From Clavelina lepadiformis (Eukaryota > Chordata > Ascidiacea > Aplousobranchia > Clavelinidae): 64,000 nt of DNA. This document shows positions 37,104 to 48,400 of this stretch, piece by piece (positions within the stretch are counted from its first letter, which is position 1; every line of letters starts with the position of its first letter). Below the pieces are notes generated by a model. The model saw only the letters and a list, made by a program, of their open reading frames with translations. It was not told the DNA's origin and did not search any database. The DNA lies in assembly GCF_947623445.1 (NCBI RefSeq), contig NC_135242.1, positions 16,058,001 through 16,122,000 of the forward strand, in the 5' to 3' direction. The translations under genes and the position numbers were made by a program.

Positions 37104-37818
37104 GCCAAGAAGAGAGTGGTGCACTAACACAGGCTTCACAATATTGATATCATGTAAACTTCAGCAGTTGGCATTTTTCAGAAATTTTTCTTAAACAATT
37201 TTATTGTATAATTAACTTATTTTACATGGTGTGGATTGTATTGATTTTTTTACTTGACCTATTACGTTTTTTTAAATTTAATATTATCCTATTTAGAAAA
37301 GATTGCAAACATTGTCCAGTTTCGTCCGTATGCAACGCTTTTTAGCAATTTTTATGTAATAACTGAATATTCAGGTGGTACTGGAATCAGCCCCAGTATT
37401 TCGCTGTAGATTTCACAAATAAGTACTAGGTAAAGTTTGTTTTGCTGCTGGCATTTTTTCTGATGTAATATTAGCTAGCTACCTACTTTTCTATTCTTGT
37501 CATTTAACTAATATCCATTTACTGAAATGCTATTAAGGTACGAATTGTACTTTAATTTGAAAGTATTAAGAAAATTATGACATGGGTATAATGCTATTAA
37601 ATTGCATGCAATTGAAAATATTCAGTCCCTATTGTTCATATATTTTCAAGGTAATATTCAATGTTATTGTTGCTGGTATTGTTTAGATAGATTATAGAAT
37701 ATTATGAAACTTACTGTCTTTTCAATATACTGTGTTTTTGTGCTTTTCATTTTCTAATAACAGCATTGCTAGCAAGGAGGCCTAATTGAACAAGAAAATT
37801 TGAAGCTCTTTGGTGCCA

Positions 37819-37824
37819 ATAAAC
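37819..37824 (+). terminator. Possible EPT1 polyadenylation signal
   Basis: AATAAA lies about 715 bases past the stop codon, before the repeat cluster at 38184. The 3' UTR length is inferred. Confidence 0.35.
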
Positions 37825-38191
37825 ATACATAAAATATATGACATCATCTGACTGATTTCATTATCTTCATTTGATTTCCTCATGAGATAATGTAATGAAC
37901 ATTCTGAAAATGATTTGTGATTTTTGAAAATTGCATAATGATTATTTAACTAGAATCACTGTATTTTGGGTGATTTTGTTGATTTCTGCATTAGTCTTGC
38001 GTATTTTTTTCTACGTATCATGTTTTATATGAGTGAGATTAATTCCTTCTACTGGTTGACTTAACTTTGCTGTTTTGCATTCACCACACCATAATTTTGT
38101 TTTGTCATGTAATAAATAATTACGTATAGCAAAACAACCTTTTTAATCTGAAGAGTACAAACGGTTCGAATAACAGTATAGGCCGGGGTGT

Positions 38192-39268
38192 TCAAAGGGC
38201 AGATCCGGATCTTTTCAACTTTTTGTGTGGATCTTCCAATGTAGTCTTGAAACAATCTTGCAGAGCTGCAGTTCCTGATGATCCAGCAAGTACACACCAC
38301 TTGGGACGCAAAGACGAGAATCCAATCTTCTTTTCGGGATAAGTTTCTTTCCAGGAAGAATGCAGTTCCTTAAGATTGGATAATACCAGTCGCTTCTGAT
38401 GTTGAACTTTCTCACCATCCTTATTTCGAACACTAACCGAATCTTTCATTCCAGGACACATTCGACTATTGTCATCACATTCATAAAAACCACAGACATC
38501 ATTTTTAAGTTCTTCTGACAGCGTTTTGCCCTTGTTCTTATCACATATTCCCAAAATCCCCTTCTGCTTCTTCACATCACGACTTTTCTTCACTAGGTAG
38601 TTAGTGGCTCCAAATTCCTTCATAGTTTTATCTATTGTAAATGGTGACAATGTTAGTATCTGTACACGTTCTTGGTAGCTCTGAGACTGTACAAACTTTT
38701 CTTTTAACTGTGTCATTACGCTTTGGTAACGTTGGTAATCCTTTGCTTATTGTTCATCATCAGAATCTGAACTGTATAACGGAACTTCGTACGAAAGTTC
38801 TAGCTTCCTCTTCAATGTCCGGGTTGCTGATTCAAGTTTTTGTTTACCTTTAGTTATTTTAGTGGAGGTTGGCATGTGCGCGGTTTTAATTGGGGTTTCA
38901 TCAAGATCAACTAATGTTGTATTGAGATTGACAAACGAGCTATTCACATTTTCAGGTGAACTATTGTCGACATCCATGTGCATTGCACGCGTTTCATCTT
39001 GTTTTGATTGAACCTTTTGCCTTTGAAGAATCATTAAACACTCGCAACACACTTTAACACCAGGTACTACAACACACGGAGGATCACTTAGTTTCTCAAA
39101 CATATCCAAACTAACGACACGTAATGATTTAGTTCTAGATTTCCCCGGATGTTTATTCGTCGGATCGCAACATTTTTTCTTGAGTGAAGAAAACTTTGTT
39201 AAGAGTTCCTGCTCATGATGGGAACATATCGTCTTGATGTCGTACGTTTCCCCAAATTCCCCAAACAT
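38192..39268 (-). pseudogene. Broken ORF of an unnamed multi-copy, probably transposon-borne family
   Basis: Two minus-strand frames in the same register are separated by one TAA (38747-38749). The first part (from 39268) has a Cys/His pattern C-x2-H, KKKCCDP, VPGVKVCCECL and an acidic, Ser-rich end. The second part has QERVQILTLSPF, ATNYLVKKSR, FYECDDNSRMCPGMKD, QKRLVLSNLKELH and LRPKWCVLAGSSGT. I know similar proteins as recurrent uncharacterised copies in cnidarian and arthropod genomes, where the chain continues past GSSGT. Here it diverges at once and runs into the element's end, so the C-terminus is deleted. Function unknown. Confidence 0.6.
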
Positions 39269-39636
39269 CTACGGACCGCTGGGAGCATGTTCTTTGTTCT
39301 ACCATACGTCCTACCTTCAGTTCTTATACGCATTATTCAATCATCATCTATTATTTATTTATTGTTCGTTTTTTATTTTATTCGTATCAAAAAAACGAAA
39401 CAGATCTAACAAAATTAGCAGCAACGATTACTGAATATACTTCTATTTGACACATAATCAAGAACGTTAAAATTTTCAACCCTGCAGTAAAGTATCTCGT
39501 CTGTGATTTTCCGCACCCTCTTCTAGTTTAGCACTCGTTATTCTCTTTAAACTCTTCGCACGCGTCTTTGGTCATTTTGTTTGTCTGTACAGACGTAACA
39601 CCAGAGATGGGAAAACACTTCCAACAAAAGCATATA

Positions 39637-40820
39637 CAGTCGAATTCGGTTACTGTAATTGCGTAGTCAATTTGACAAGCCTTTTTATGCGATTAAACGA
39701 ATTATGCGTTTATGCAAAAGTGCAAATTCCACTTACCCGTAAAACCTCTATTTCACCGCCATAGCGCTCTATTTTTCAACTCTTGTTTAAAAGTGGCGTT
39801 CTATTAGAGGTGACGTTCAATTAGAGGTTGGCGCTATATTTTACTGCTGCTTATTGTAACGTGATACTGCATTGTTACTACCGGTATGTTGGTTGGTATC
39901 TTTTAAATGGCTGCTTTAACTGCTAGATTGTGAAAACATAATCAATTGTATAATTATCAGTAGAGACCTGCTAATACAATTCCGCCGCTAAAAGTGGTGT
40001 TCTATTAGAGGTGGCGTTCAATTAGAGGGAGGCGCTCTATTTTTCTACCCTTCTTTAAAAGTGGCGTTCTATTAGAGGTGGCGTTCAAATAGAGGTGGCG
40101 GTGAAATAGAGGTTTTACGGTATTTTCTTACTTGACGGGCGAAGTTGGTCACGTGTAAAGACGTCAACACGCAAAACACTAACGTTTATTGTGTATTGCC
40201 ATCATCCATTCATTCAAGCACGCAAAAGATGAAAACATGCTTTCTTGCATTTGTGTTTTTAAATGAACAAGTGTGGCCATGTCTGCCCCTTCAAACTGTA
40301 GTCATTGGCGAATTGTATGAAGTACATGTAGAACTTCTTTATTTTTTGGTGTTGTCACAGCGATTGCGTCAGCAGAGCTTTCTTTATTGTTGTCGTCTTT
40401 TTTAACTTATTTGTTTCGTAATTCTTCTTCACATATTACGGCATCATCTTAACGCAACGCTTAAATCAAACTAAAACGGTGCGAATGTTAATGTCTGAGT
40501 ATTGACAGCCACGTGTTAATTAAATTGAGCATTGTTGGTTTCATCGTTTCGTAACAAAGCGAAGTACAAGTCACAAAGCTTTTGCATTGCGTGTGCGCTC
40601 CCAGTGTGCGTTGTTTTTAATTTTATCTTTTAAAAACTTTTGAATAATCGAATAAATAACCTTCAGTTTTATTCAATTAAGCGGATTATGCAACAAACCG
40701 TTATGCGATAAACCGAAGTACAATCTTTACAAATGATAGACTATGGTTTGGGACTTGCGCCCTTTATGCGATAAAACGAATTATGCGATTATCCAGAATG
40801 CAATTAACCGGATTTGACTG
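39637..40820. mobile_element. Tigger/pogo-like non-autonomous element
   Basis: The left end CAGTCGAATTCGGTTACTGT and the right end AACCGGATTTGACTG are inverted and resemble the CAGTCGAACCTCGGTTA termini of pogo/Tigger elements. Subterminal words of the type TTATGCGATTAAACGAATTATGCG occur near both ends. TA precedes the left end; the right flank is CATA, so the TA duplication is not exact. No DDE transposase is visible. Confidence 0.7.
39737..40120. mobile_element. Nested MITE with CCGTAAAACCTCTATTTCAC ends
   Basis: The left end CCGTAAAACCTCTATTTCAC (continuing CGCC) is an exact inverted match to the right end GGCGGTGAAATAGAGGTTTTACGG. The interior has repeated 17-bp units such as GTTCTATTAGAGGTGGC and GTTCAATTAGAGG, twice over. 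The element is 384 bp and non-coding, and it sits inside the Tigger-like element. Confidence 0.8.
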
Positions 40821-41552
40821 CATAACCTTTTGAACGTAAAATCGCTATTATTTGTTAGAAAAATCCAGGGCAGAAAAATCCGCCCTGTCCGCCCAAGTTC
40901 GGCGCCCGTGCTGGTATGTATCGATGTCATTTTGAATAAAAGGTTTGTTCATGAACAACTTTGGTATATCATCAAAAAACTCAAACTGGAGAATGTTCTT
41001 ATAATTATGACAATTACGATGAAAACTTCGCTAAAGCATGTTAAACTTAAAGCATCTTTTCCTCAAGCACCAACAAAGTCATATTGGCGAGGTTTCAGTA
41101 AAAATATGATTGTAAACAGGAAAAATGTTTTACTGGAAATATATTACATAGTGTTCAGATAAGAACTCTGTGTATATTTTGGGTCATGTTGTAAGAAATA
41201 TAATTATGTTGAATTTCAGATTTTTGTCATTGTCAGACTTTATAAACATGAATTTTGTTTTATACGATTGTGATTTGAATTGGTTGTCATTAATGCAATT
41301 ATGGAGACTTTGCATTTTACCATATTGCTGCAGGGTGTCAACCCATCCCTATATATTTGTGTTTTTTTATGTAAGTTCGCTTATGTTTTCTTTCATCAGG
41401 TCAGTCATTTTAGTGAATTGTTTCTGAACAACTTACCAATCGATCACCATGTGTTTGCTACAGAACGTTTGAAACTTTAAATACTTTACACGCCAATACA
41501 CTTATTGATGTGAAATTTGTTTGCTACCCATTTCCATTTTATAAATGTAATT

Positions 41553-41700
41553 GTGACCAGGGGATAGGGCGTTTGTGTCGCAATGGAAAGGTCTTTTAGT
41601 TTGAGCCTTGGCCAATTATCGTTATTTCTCTAAACGTGATTATCAGGTTACCAAGAAGGCGATGCTCTGTTAAGTGCCTCGCTTAGTGGAAGAGTGGTAG
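41553..41700 (+). mobile_element. tRNA-like SINE head (second type)
   Basis: GACCAGGGGATAGGGCGTTT resembles a tRNA box A region and TAGTTTGAGCCTTGG a box B, in the right order and spacing, followed by AGGCGATGCTCTG and AGTGCCTCGC. It differs from the SINE at 15.6 and 45.2 kb. The 3' limit is uncertain. Confidence 0.4.
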
Positions 41701-42902
41701 ATTATGGCTACTTTATTTAAGTATATACTGTATATAAATTGGTAAATGAATAGAATTATAATAAAATACAGAGATAAATTGCAGATATTCTGATTAATGA
41801 ATTTGTACTTACATTTTGTCATCTCGGTTGGCCATTGATTGATGTTCATATACGATTGATGATCAATACTCTCAGGTTAAAACAACTTTCCCAAAATAAC
41901 TAAATCTAATCACATGCACTTATAACTGCATTATCTGCAACAACACTTGTTGAATGACTTGACAAATTTGGACTAAAAAAGTAAAAAGGTAAAGATAAAC
42001 TTGCCAGAAATAATGTTAAAATACAACTGAACACTATGCCTTTAAAGTTTCTTTCCTCGCAAACAAAGCTGGCTTCTTTTAGACTAACTATTCTGCTAAA
42101 CGAATGGAGTGATCCATTGCGCTCGCAAGCTGTTAAGGTCTGGATAAACTCTCACATATCTCCTGTACTGTTAGTGTAAACATATTGTGTATATTATGCA
42201 TTAGAAGGTTCAAAATGGTCATTTTGTGGTCAGGTATGCCCACTAAAGTGTATTTTATTAATAAACCAAAAATACTACATCTCTGGATTTTTTATATGTT
42301 GTAGGTAACATCTTGGGGTATATTTTGCACTTAATTTAATTTAATGGTCACGTGGGCCACAAGGTCGAACAATAGGTCAAAAATATTTAACTTGCTCCTA
42401 TCAAGAAAAGAATGACAGATTTGGATTCCTTGTGAAATTACCTTTCCAATGACACCAGTTTCCTCAAAATCGGTCCACTGGTTACCAAAATATCAGGGCC
42501 TAAAATTTGGCGACCGCGTCCGTTTTTGCCAAAATTCGAGGGCCTATATCTCTAAAACCACTGGTCCGATTGAGCTAATATTTTGGATTTGGGCTAATTA
42601 TGCTAAGACCTCCCTACATACCAAATTTCAGCAAAATCGAAGAGGTAGGGGTTAAGATTTAACTTTTTTTTGGGTGATTTGACATGGAATGACCCAGCTG
42701 TCGCACACTTCACTTTGGACTTTTGCAAAGTTATAAATATGTTGTAGGCCCTACAATGTAGGGTACATTTACATAAATAAAGCGCCATAAAAATTAAAGC
42801 ATGTCCAATATGTTTACTATTCGTATTTAGTGGATCATCACCTTGTCAGGTTTGGTTGTGAACTTGTGGTGGATCATGGCAGAAATCATTTGAACACCCC
42901 TG

Positions 42903-45172
42903 GTATAGGCTACCTCCGATAAGAGCAGGGTTTCTTGTACAAGTCCAGTGGGTTATGTGGTGTTATATGTCTATGGTGTTGTGTGTATGACTTCTATGGG
43001 TACGAGCTTCACCTCTATATATATGTATATATACACGATACACGCGTTTGAATGACAGAGAGCCCTTGAGCATTAATAAAGCTAGTTGTGTGCCATGCAA
43101 TAAACACTACGTGGTGTCGGAAGTGGGATTCAAACCCACGCCTGCATTCTGAGACCACAAAAAAATGTCAAAGACAAACACTACACGTTATATGTTGAAA
43201 CCGTTGAAACGACATTAGGCCAACTGAATGCAAGTGCATCTTGCCGTGCACCAAAAAATTTTGTAGCTCAGTGTTTTGTTTAAGCTCGAGATAAGTAATG
43301 GAATACGCATGTTTTTAAGTGATGACACTCATGACAGAAAATTTCATTATTTGGCATTGAGCAATTCAACTTTAACAATTAATGTTTTAGGTATTTCTAT
43401 TCGCAACACATTCCGTTGAAGGCAACTGGCATTACATATGCAGACGCATTTATTCCAAAATCAATTAACATTTTGTTCGGGAGGTTTCATTAAGTATACT
43501 TCGTATTGATTGTATTTATTTTATTTTTTTTTTGGAAAAATACACACAATAAAGCACCAACAATTACAGAATAACTTGAAATGAAATTTATTCCCATATC
43601 TATACGTAAAACAACTGCCTATTTTTAGTGAAAATTTTTGAAACGCTACACAATCGCCTTCTACATGTCTTTTATAGGTCGGAGTTGATAAGTAGTCTCA
43701 AAACAGGAAATGCGACAGGCTAAACGAAAAGATTAAAGACGTAAAAAGGCCAATGGCCCAAAAAAGTTGCGTTCTTCAGGGAACCCATGGCTCAATGCTT
43801 CCTCTCTAAATACTCTAGTAAACACAGATTAAATTATATCTTACATCGACCCTTTCAAATATTGTGGCTCTAATTTATTTTTTTATTTTTGTTATTATTT
43901 TTTGGGATTACTTCAGTTTCTTTAAACGGTTTAAAGATTCTAATATACATTAGGCCTAGTGGGTTCACATTTGGCAATTTTACATCTGCATATTATTATG
44001 GCGACTTTGAGAGTGAATTGTAAAAATTTAGATAATTGACGTTTTTAATAAGCAGTTGTGTGTTCTCTGGCTAGAAAAAATGTGCCATTTAAAACATGCG
44101 CGTGTATTGTTATGTTGCTATACATGGCTGTCCAGCTTAACTACGACACGTATCCGTGTGGTAGAGTAACATGCTTTGAAGTGTTTTTTGTTGACAATAT
44201 CTCTGTAATGTAAAGTGTTGTCAGATTGTTAGTGGTGGCAAAGGAGATATATTTATGACACATCACATACGACGTCAGTGGCCTACTCTGATTGGCTATA
44301 GCATAAGGTTATGAAATAGTTTTGGTTTAATTCACTTTGTAAAATGTCTCTTCAGAAAATATGGTTTTATGAAATGTCTCTCTGAAAAGTGTGTTTTTGG
44401 AAATGGTACATTATAATTTCTTCTCCTGTAATTACTTCACATTTTTGGAACATAAGAATTCGAACTTTAAATCGCCACATTACAATAAGGACACAAAGCA
44501 ATAGACAGTTAATTCAATGGAATTTTATTCTTCATTTTAACTTATCCTCTGGCCACTCGAATGTTTTTATGAATAAATAAATAAATAAAATAACATTTTA
44601 TTAATAAATAAACGGTAGATAAACAAAAGCAAATGAAGAGCCAGAAGATCACCCACAGAAATTCGCAGGCAGTAAGTTCAGTAAGTACCGTTCTTTAGAC
44701 TACAAACTGTATAAGATACCTTGTTTACAGTGTCGACCAGGACCACTTCTTAAAATGCTTGTCCAGTAACGGTTTACCTTTCTTTTTGGCAATAATGTAT
44801 TTTGTTGGTTAGGTTAAGTATCAGAAATAACCTGCAATACATTAGTAAGGCGCGGGTTTGTCTTTACCTCAGTTTGCATCTATAGGCTGAAACCTTGAGT
44901 TGCCAGCATTTTTGTCTTGAGTTGAGTGCAGCAAAGGCCACTGTGCACAATTTGCATTCCACTGCTACGATAGGGGGCGCTGCAAATTAATTAAGATTTT
45001 CTGAAACTAATTTTATTCCAACGTCTCCGACAATAAGCTACTGTGCTTTGAAATTCCTTCACAAAATTCTTTTCCAGTTCCACGTTTTGCTATTTATGTA
45101 ATTGTGCACAATTAGAATGCTTCTTTCTTTACTCTCATACAATTGTAATAACAATTTGAAATTTTTGATTGG
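42903..45172. other. Gene-poor region
   Basis: No supported gene was found. A tRNA-Leu-like 3' fragment lies at 43115-43159, a TA-rich microsatellite near 43016-43034 and an ATAA repeat near 44573-44590. Short open frames are scattered and lack domains. Confidence 0.45.
43115..43159 (-). tRNA. tRNA-Leu-like 3' half (fragment)
   Basis: The minus strand reads GGTCTCAGAATGCAGGCGTG followed by GGTTTGAATCCCACTTCCGACA. This matches the variable arm, T arm and acceptor 3' side of a tRNA-Leu. No 5' half lies upstream on that strand, so it is a pseudogene or retroposed fragment rather than a working tRNA. Confidence 0.6.
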
Positions 45173-45467
45173 TCGGCTCAGTAGCCGAGTGTTTAGAGCG
45201 CCGGGCTTCCAATAATCCATCACATATTCGATGTCCACTACTCACCGTTATAATGCCCTTGGGTAAGGCATTAATGATGCTTGCTTTTTTTAAGTGGTCC
45301 TGGTGAACAATTCTAATTTCGGCCAATCAAAAATCAACTAACTAAATAAGCTTACAAAATACGTGTATCAATATATTTGCAAGAACGCTAGGTCGGTAAC
45401 TGCGGCTCGATCGATGAGAAATCATCGCGGAGTTCAAGTCGAGCAAAGACATTCCTTCGTCCGAGAG
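45173..45467 (+). mobile_element. tRNA-derived SINE, copy 2
   Basis: GGCTCAGTAGCCGAGTGTTT, TGCCCTTGGGTAAGGCATTA, AACGCTAGGTCGGTAACTG, GAGAAATCATCGCGG and TTCGTCCGAGAG occur in the same order and orientation as in the copy at 15613. The two are clearly diverged, so neither is very recent. Confidence 0.78.
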
Positions 45468-48400
45468 TAAAGGGATGATATCGTGTTGGGACTTTGCAAA
45501 TTCGATGCGTGCTAAAATATTCAGTCCAATATGACCAGATAAGCCATGCAACTCTGTCGCGGTGGCGCGTGAAGACTTTCTATGTCACTGTGCGCTATTG
45601 TACATGTACATTGTCTCGAAATGCAACACTCTGAACAATGTAGAGCTGGGTTCAGCATTATGTTCATCCTGGATAACTTTGTAGTCTTGTGCGTTTTAAT
45701 AGATCATATGCGTATCTCATTGTGTGGTCACAAGTCTTTCAAGGAAACGTACGTGATCTATTTGTACATATCTCTATGATGATTTATGATATCGGGCACA
45801 TATTTGCGCATTGAATTCGTTAAATTATTTGCCTGGAATACTTGTGTCGGATGAATCAACCGACAGGTTTGCTTAGAAAACCTTCAGTAAGAAGATGATT
45901 GTGTTTTTGTGGAATTTACTTGAATAGTTTAGGAATGTCGAAATTATCAACAGATGTTCTATATCGTAAATGTAATGAAATTCAGCAGCAAGGCTTTGGG
46001 CTTATACAGCAAGGAATTGAAATATGACATACTGTATTTAGGACAAACAAGATAGACCCTAGTAATAAACCAAAACGAGAGAAAAGTAAGTTAGCCTAGT
46101 AAGCTACTTTTCGTTCTGTGACATAAGCATCCTTGGTGAAGCTTTTAGCGTCAACACAGAAAAACTTATAAATTAAACACTGGCGTTTTAACAAATGAAT
46201 GAACGTAATATTCTAGTGAAACTCTTAAGTACAACAATCAAGAAAAAACTGCATTACATGCTCGATTTAAGCAGAAGCTCAAATAAATTTCGCCTATAAA
46301 AAATAAAATCAACACGATAACAAAATCGTTGAGTATACAAAAATACGAGAACTTAAGGCTTTGATGAAATTATTCCGGTCAATTTTAACTTATTTTATGC
46401 ACCAGTTATTTCGATGGCGTGGGTTCGAATCCCAACGCTGCCATCATGTTTCTCTATGGTGTTTTATTAGGATTGCTGTGCTTGATGGCGTAGCTAATAG
46501 CGAATAAGGCAAAAATATAAAGCGCAAAACACAGAGACTTCAATGTTAAACTAGTGTCACATAAACATTAAGTGCGGGTATCAAAGGTCACCAAATGGCG
46601 ACCCTCTATAGAGCGTCTATCTGCAACAATTCCGGTGAAGTAATTACATTTTTTTAAATTGGGTTTAAGGGTTTTGTAATGTGATCTTTAGTTTTTTAGG
46701 TTTGGGGAACAAGTTTGTTGGGAAACATTGTTATAGTAAAAACTTATTACGAAGTTTCTAAGTTTATCAAGATGTAAGCTTATTTAAAAATAAATTTTGC
46801 AACCAAATAACCTAATTTCCGTTAAGTGTTGAAGTTACTGCTAAGATTACAATAAAATCATACATTTTACTACAATCACACGTTTTGTATTTAAAACTAG
46901 CATAGCAAAAAACAGGTTGTGCATGTATAAAATAAGAAGAAAATTTTTTTTAGCTTTTGGCCGATACTGCGGATTTCTTTTTTTTTTTTTTCAAAAAAAG
47001 CTTCTATGGTTCCGTATAAAAGTGATTAGACTGTATTCATTCAGTTATAGATACAAAGTACATCGCATTTAGGCATACTAAAACACTTGTTTATGGCAGA
47101 GTTTGCAAAGAAGAGGACACGTTTTGTATACTTTTTACGTGCACTTGACAACTAACAGTATTGCCCATACCATATTTGTTCGCGTATAAAAACTCTAATT
47201 ACAAGTTTTTGTTGCACTGACATTTGACAAGTTGTATTTGTTTAAGTTAAGACCGTGACCACAACACTTAACACGGCAAAACAGATATTTTTGAGATATA
47301 GGTGATCAGCAGTTTACTTCATTCGAGTTGTGTGTGTAGACAACACATTTCTTCTTTGCTATGCTGTACAGTACTTGAATGTGCGTTAGCCACCAAAAAG
47401 GTTGCTACTATCGAGTCGAGTGTTGTGCGAATAGACGTCAATCGACAAGACTAAAACCTCAAGTGATGGCCTTTCATGGATATTGAAAAAATATGGCACT
47501 GCTGTTGAGTCAATCTCTGGAAATCTTAAACGGGGTATCACGCTCGTGAAGAAATTCTTTACTAGAAAAAATAGCCGTAACGCTTTGTGAAGTGCACGCG
47601 CACTTAGAGGGTGATGAATCACATTTCATATTTTTTGATTTTTCGTTGTCGTTTTGAAGACAAGTTCAGTTTGAACAAAAAACTAATCATTGTTGGATCA
47701 GCCCTTGTTAGGTTAGGTGTTCAACGATAACTGTGTTGCAAAATTTTGTAACGTGGAGTTTAACAAAAGGGGTATTGTTATTTTTGGTTGGTCTCGATTG
47801 GTATGTTAAAAATTCTCGCTCCAGTTAGTCTAAGCTATATTTGGCTTTGCAAATGTCTCGCATAACATTTAGCAAAGACCTTGCGGGAATGGTAAAATGT
47901 TTGTTAAGTACATTTTATAATTATACACTCTATAAAGACATATTTTTGTTGAACTTCAGTTTACGCAGTTTGCTATTATAGAGCTACTAGGTCACTTGAA
48001 GCAATATAGATATTGATGTGTTTTGCTTTTAAAATCGTTCTCTTGCGAAAAAATTACCACTCGTCTGAAATATCGAGTGCAATATCAGGTTGCAACAGAT
48101 GCGTAACTAATCAAAAAAAATGTTGCCACGTATTTATTCTTCAAATAACGCCATAAGTATTCGTATCGTTTATAGTTTTTTGCTCTACGCATAATTTCTA
48201 TAGGTTTTAAACAAACTATTTTGAAACAATAACAACAGGTTTTTCCCACATTAAAAATGCAATAACATGTTTTTGCTCTCAGATGTGATTATTTTACTAT
48301 AATCGCTTCCATATAAAGTTATGCCAATGCAATGTTTTACACTTATAGATCCTGTACTGTGATGAAAATGTACATGGAGGCTATCAAAGATTTTATCGTG

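Larger units (their letters stand above)
38184..42902. mobile_element. 4.7-kb hAT-like element carrying nested insertions
   Basis: A perfect 8-bp duplication GTATAGGC (38176-38183 and 42903-42910) flanks the inverted ends CGGGGTGTTCAAA and TTTGAACACCCCTG, which differ by one base. Inside lie a broken minus-strand ORF next to the left end, a Tigger-like insertion (39637-40820) with its own nested MITE, a tRNA-like SINE head (41553) and a conserved-looking non-coding block at 42430-42660. The termini and duplication length fit the hAT superfamily. Confidence 0.78.

Noticed and set aside
42449..42655. Plus-strand open frame near the right end of the hAT-like element
   Set aside because: It looks like transposon-internal non-coding sequence; there is no ATG-supported family match.
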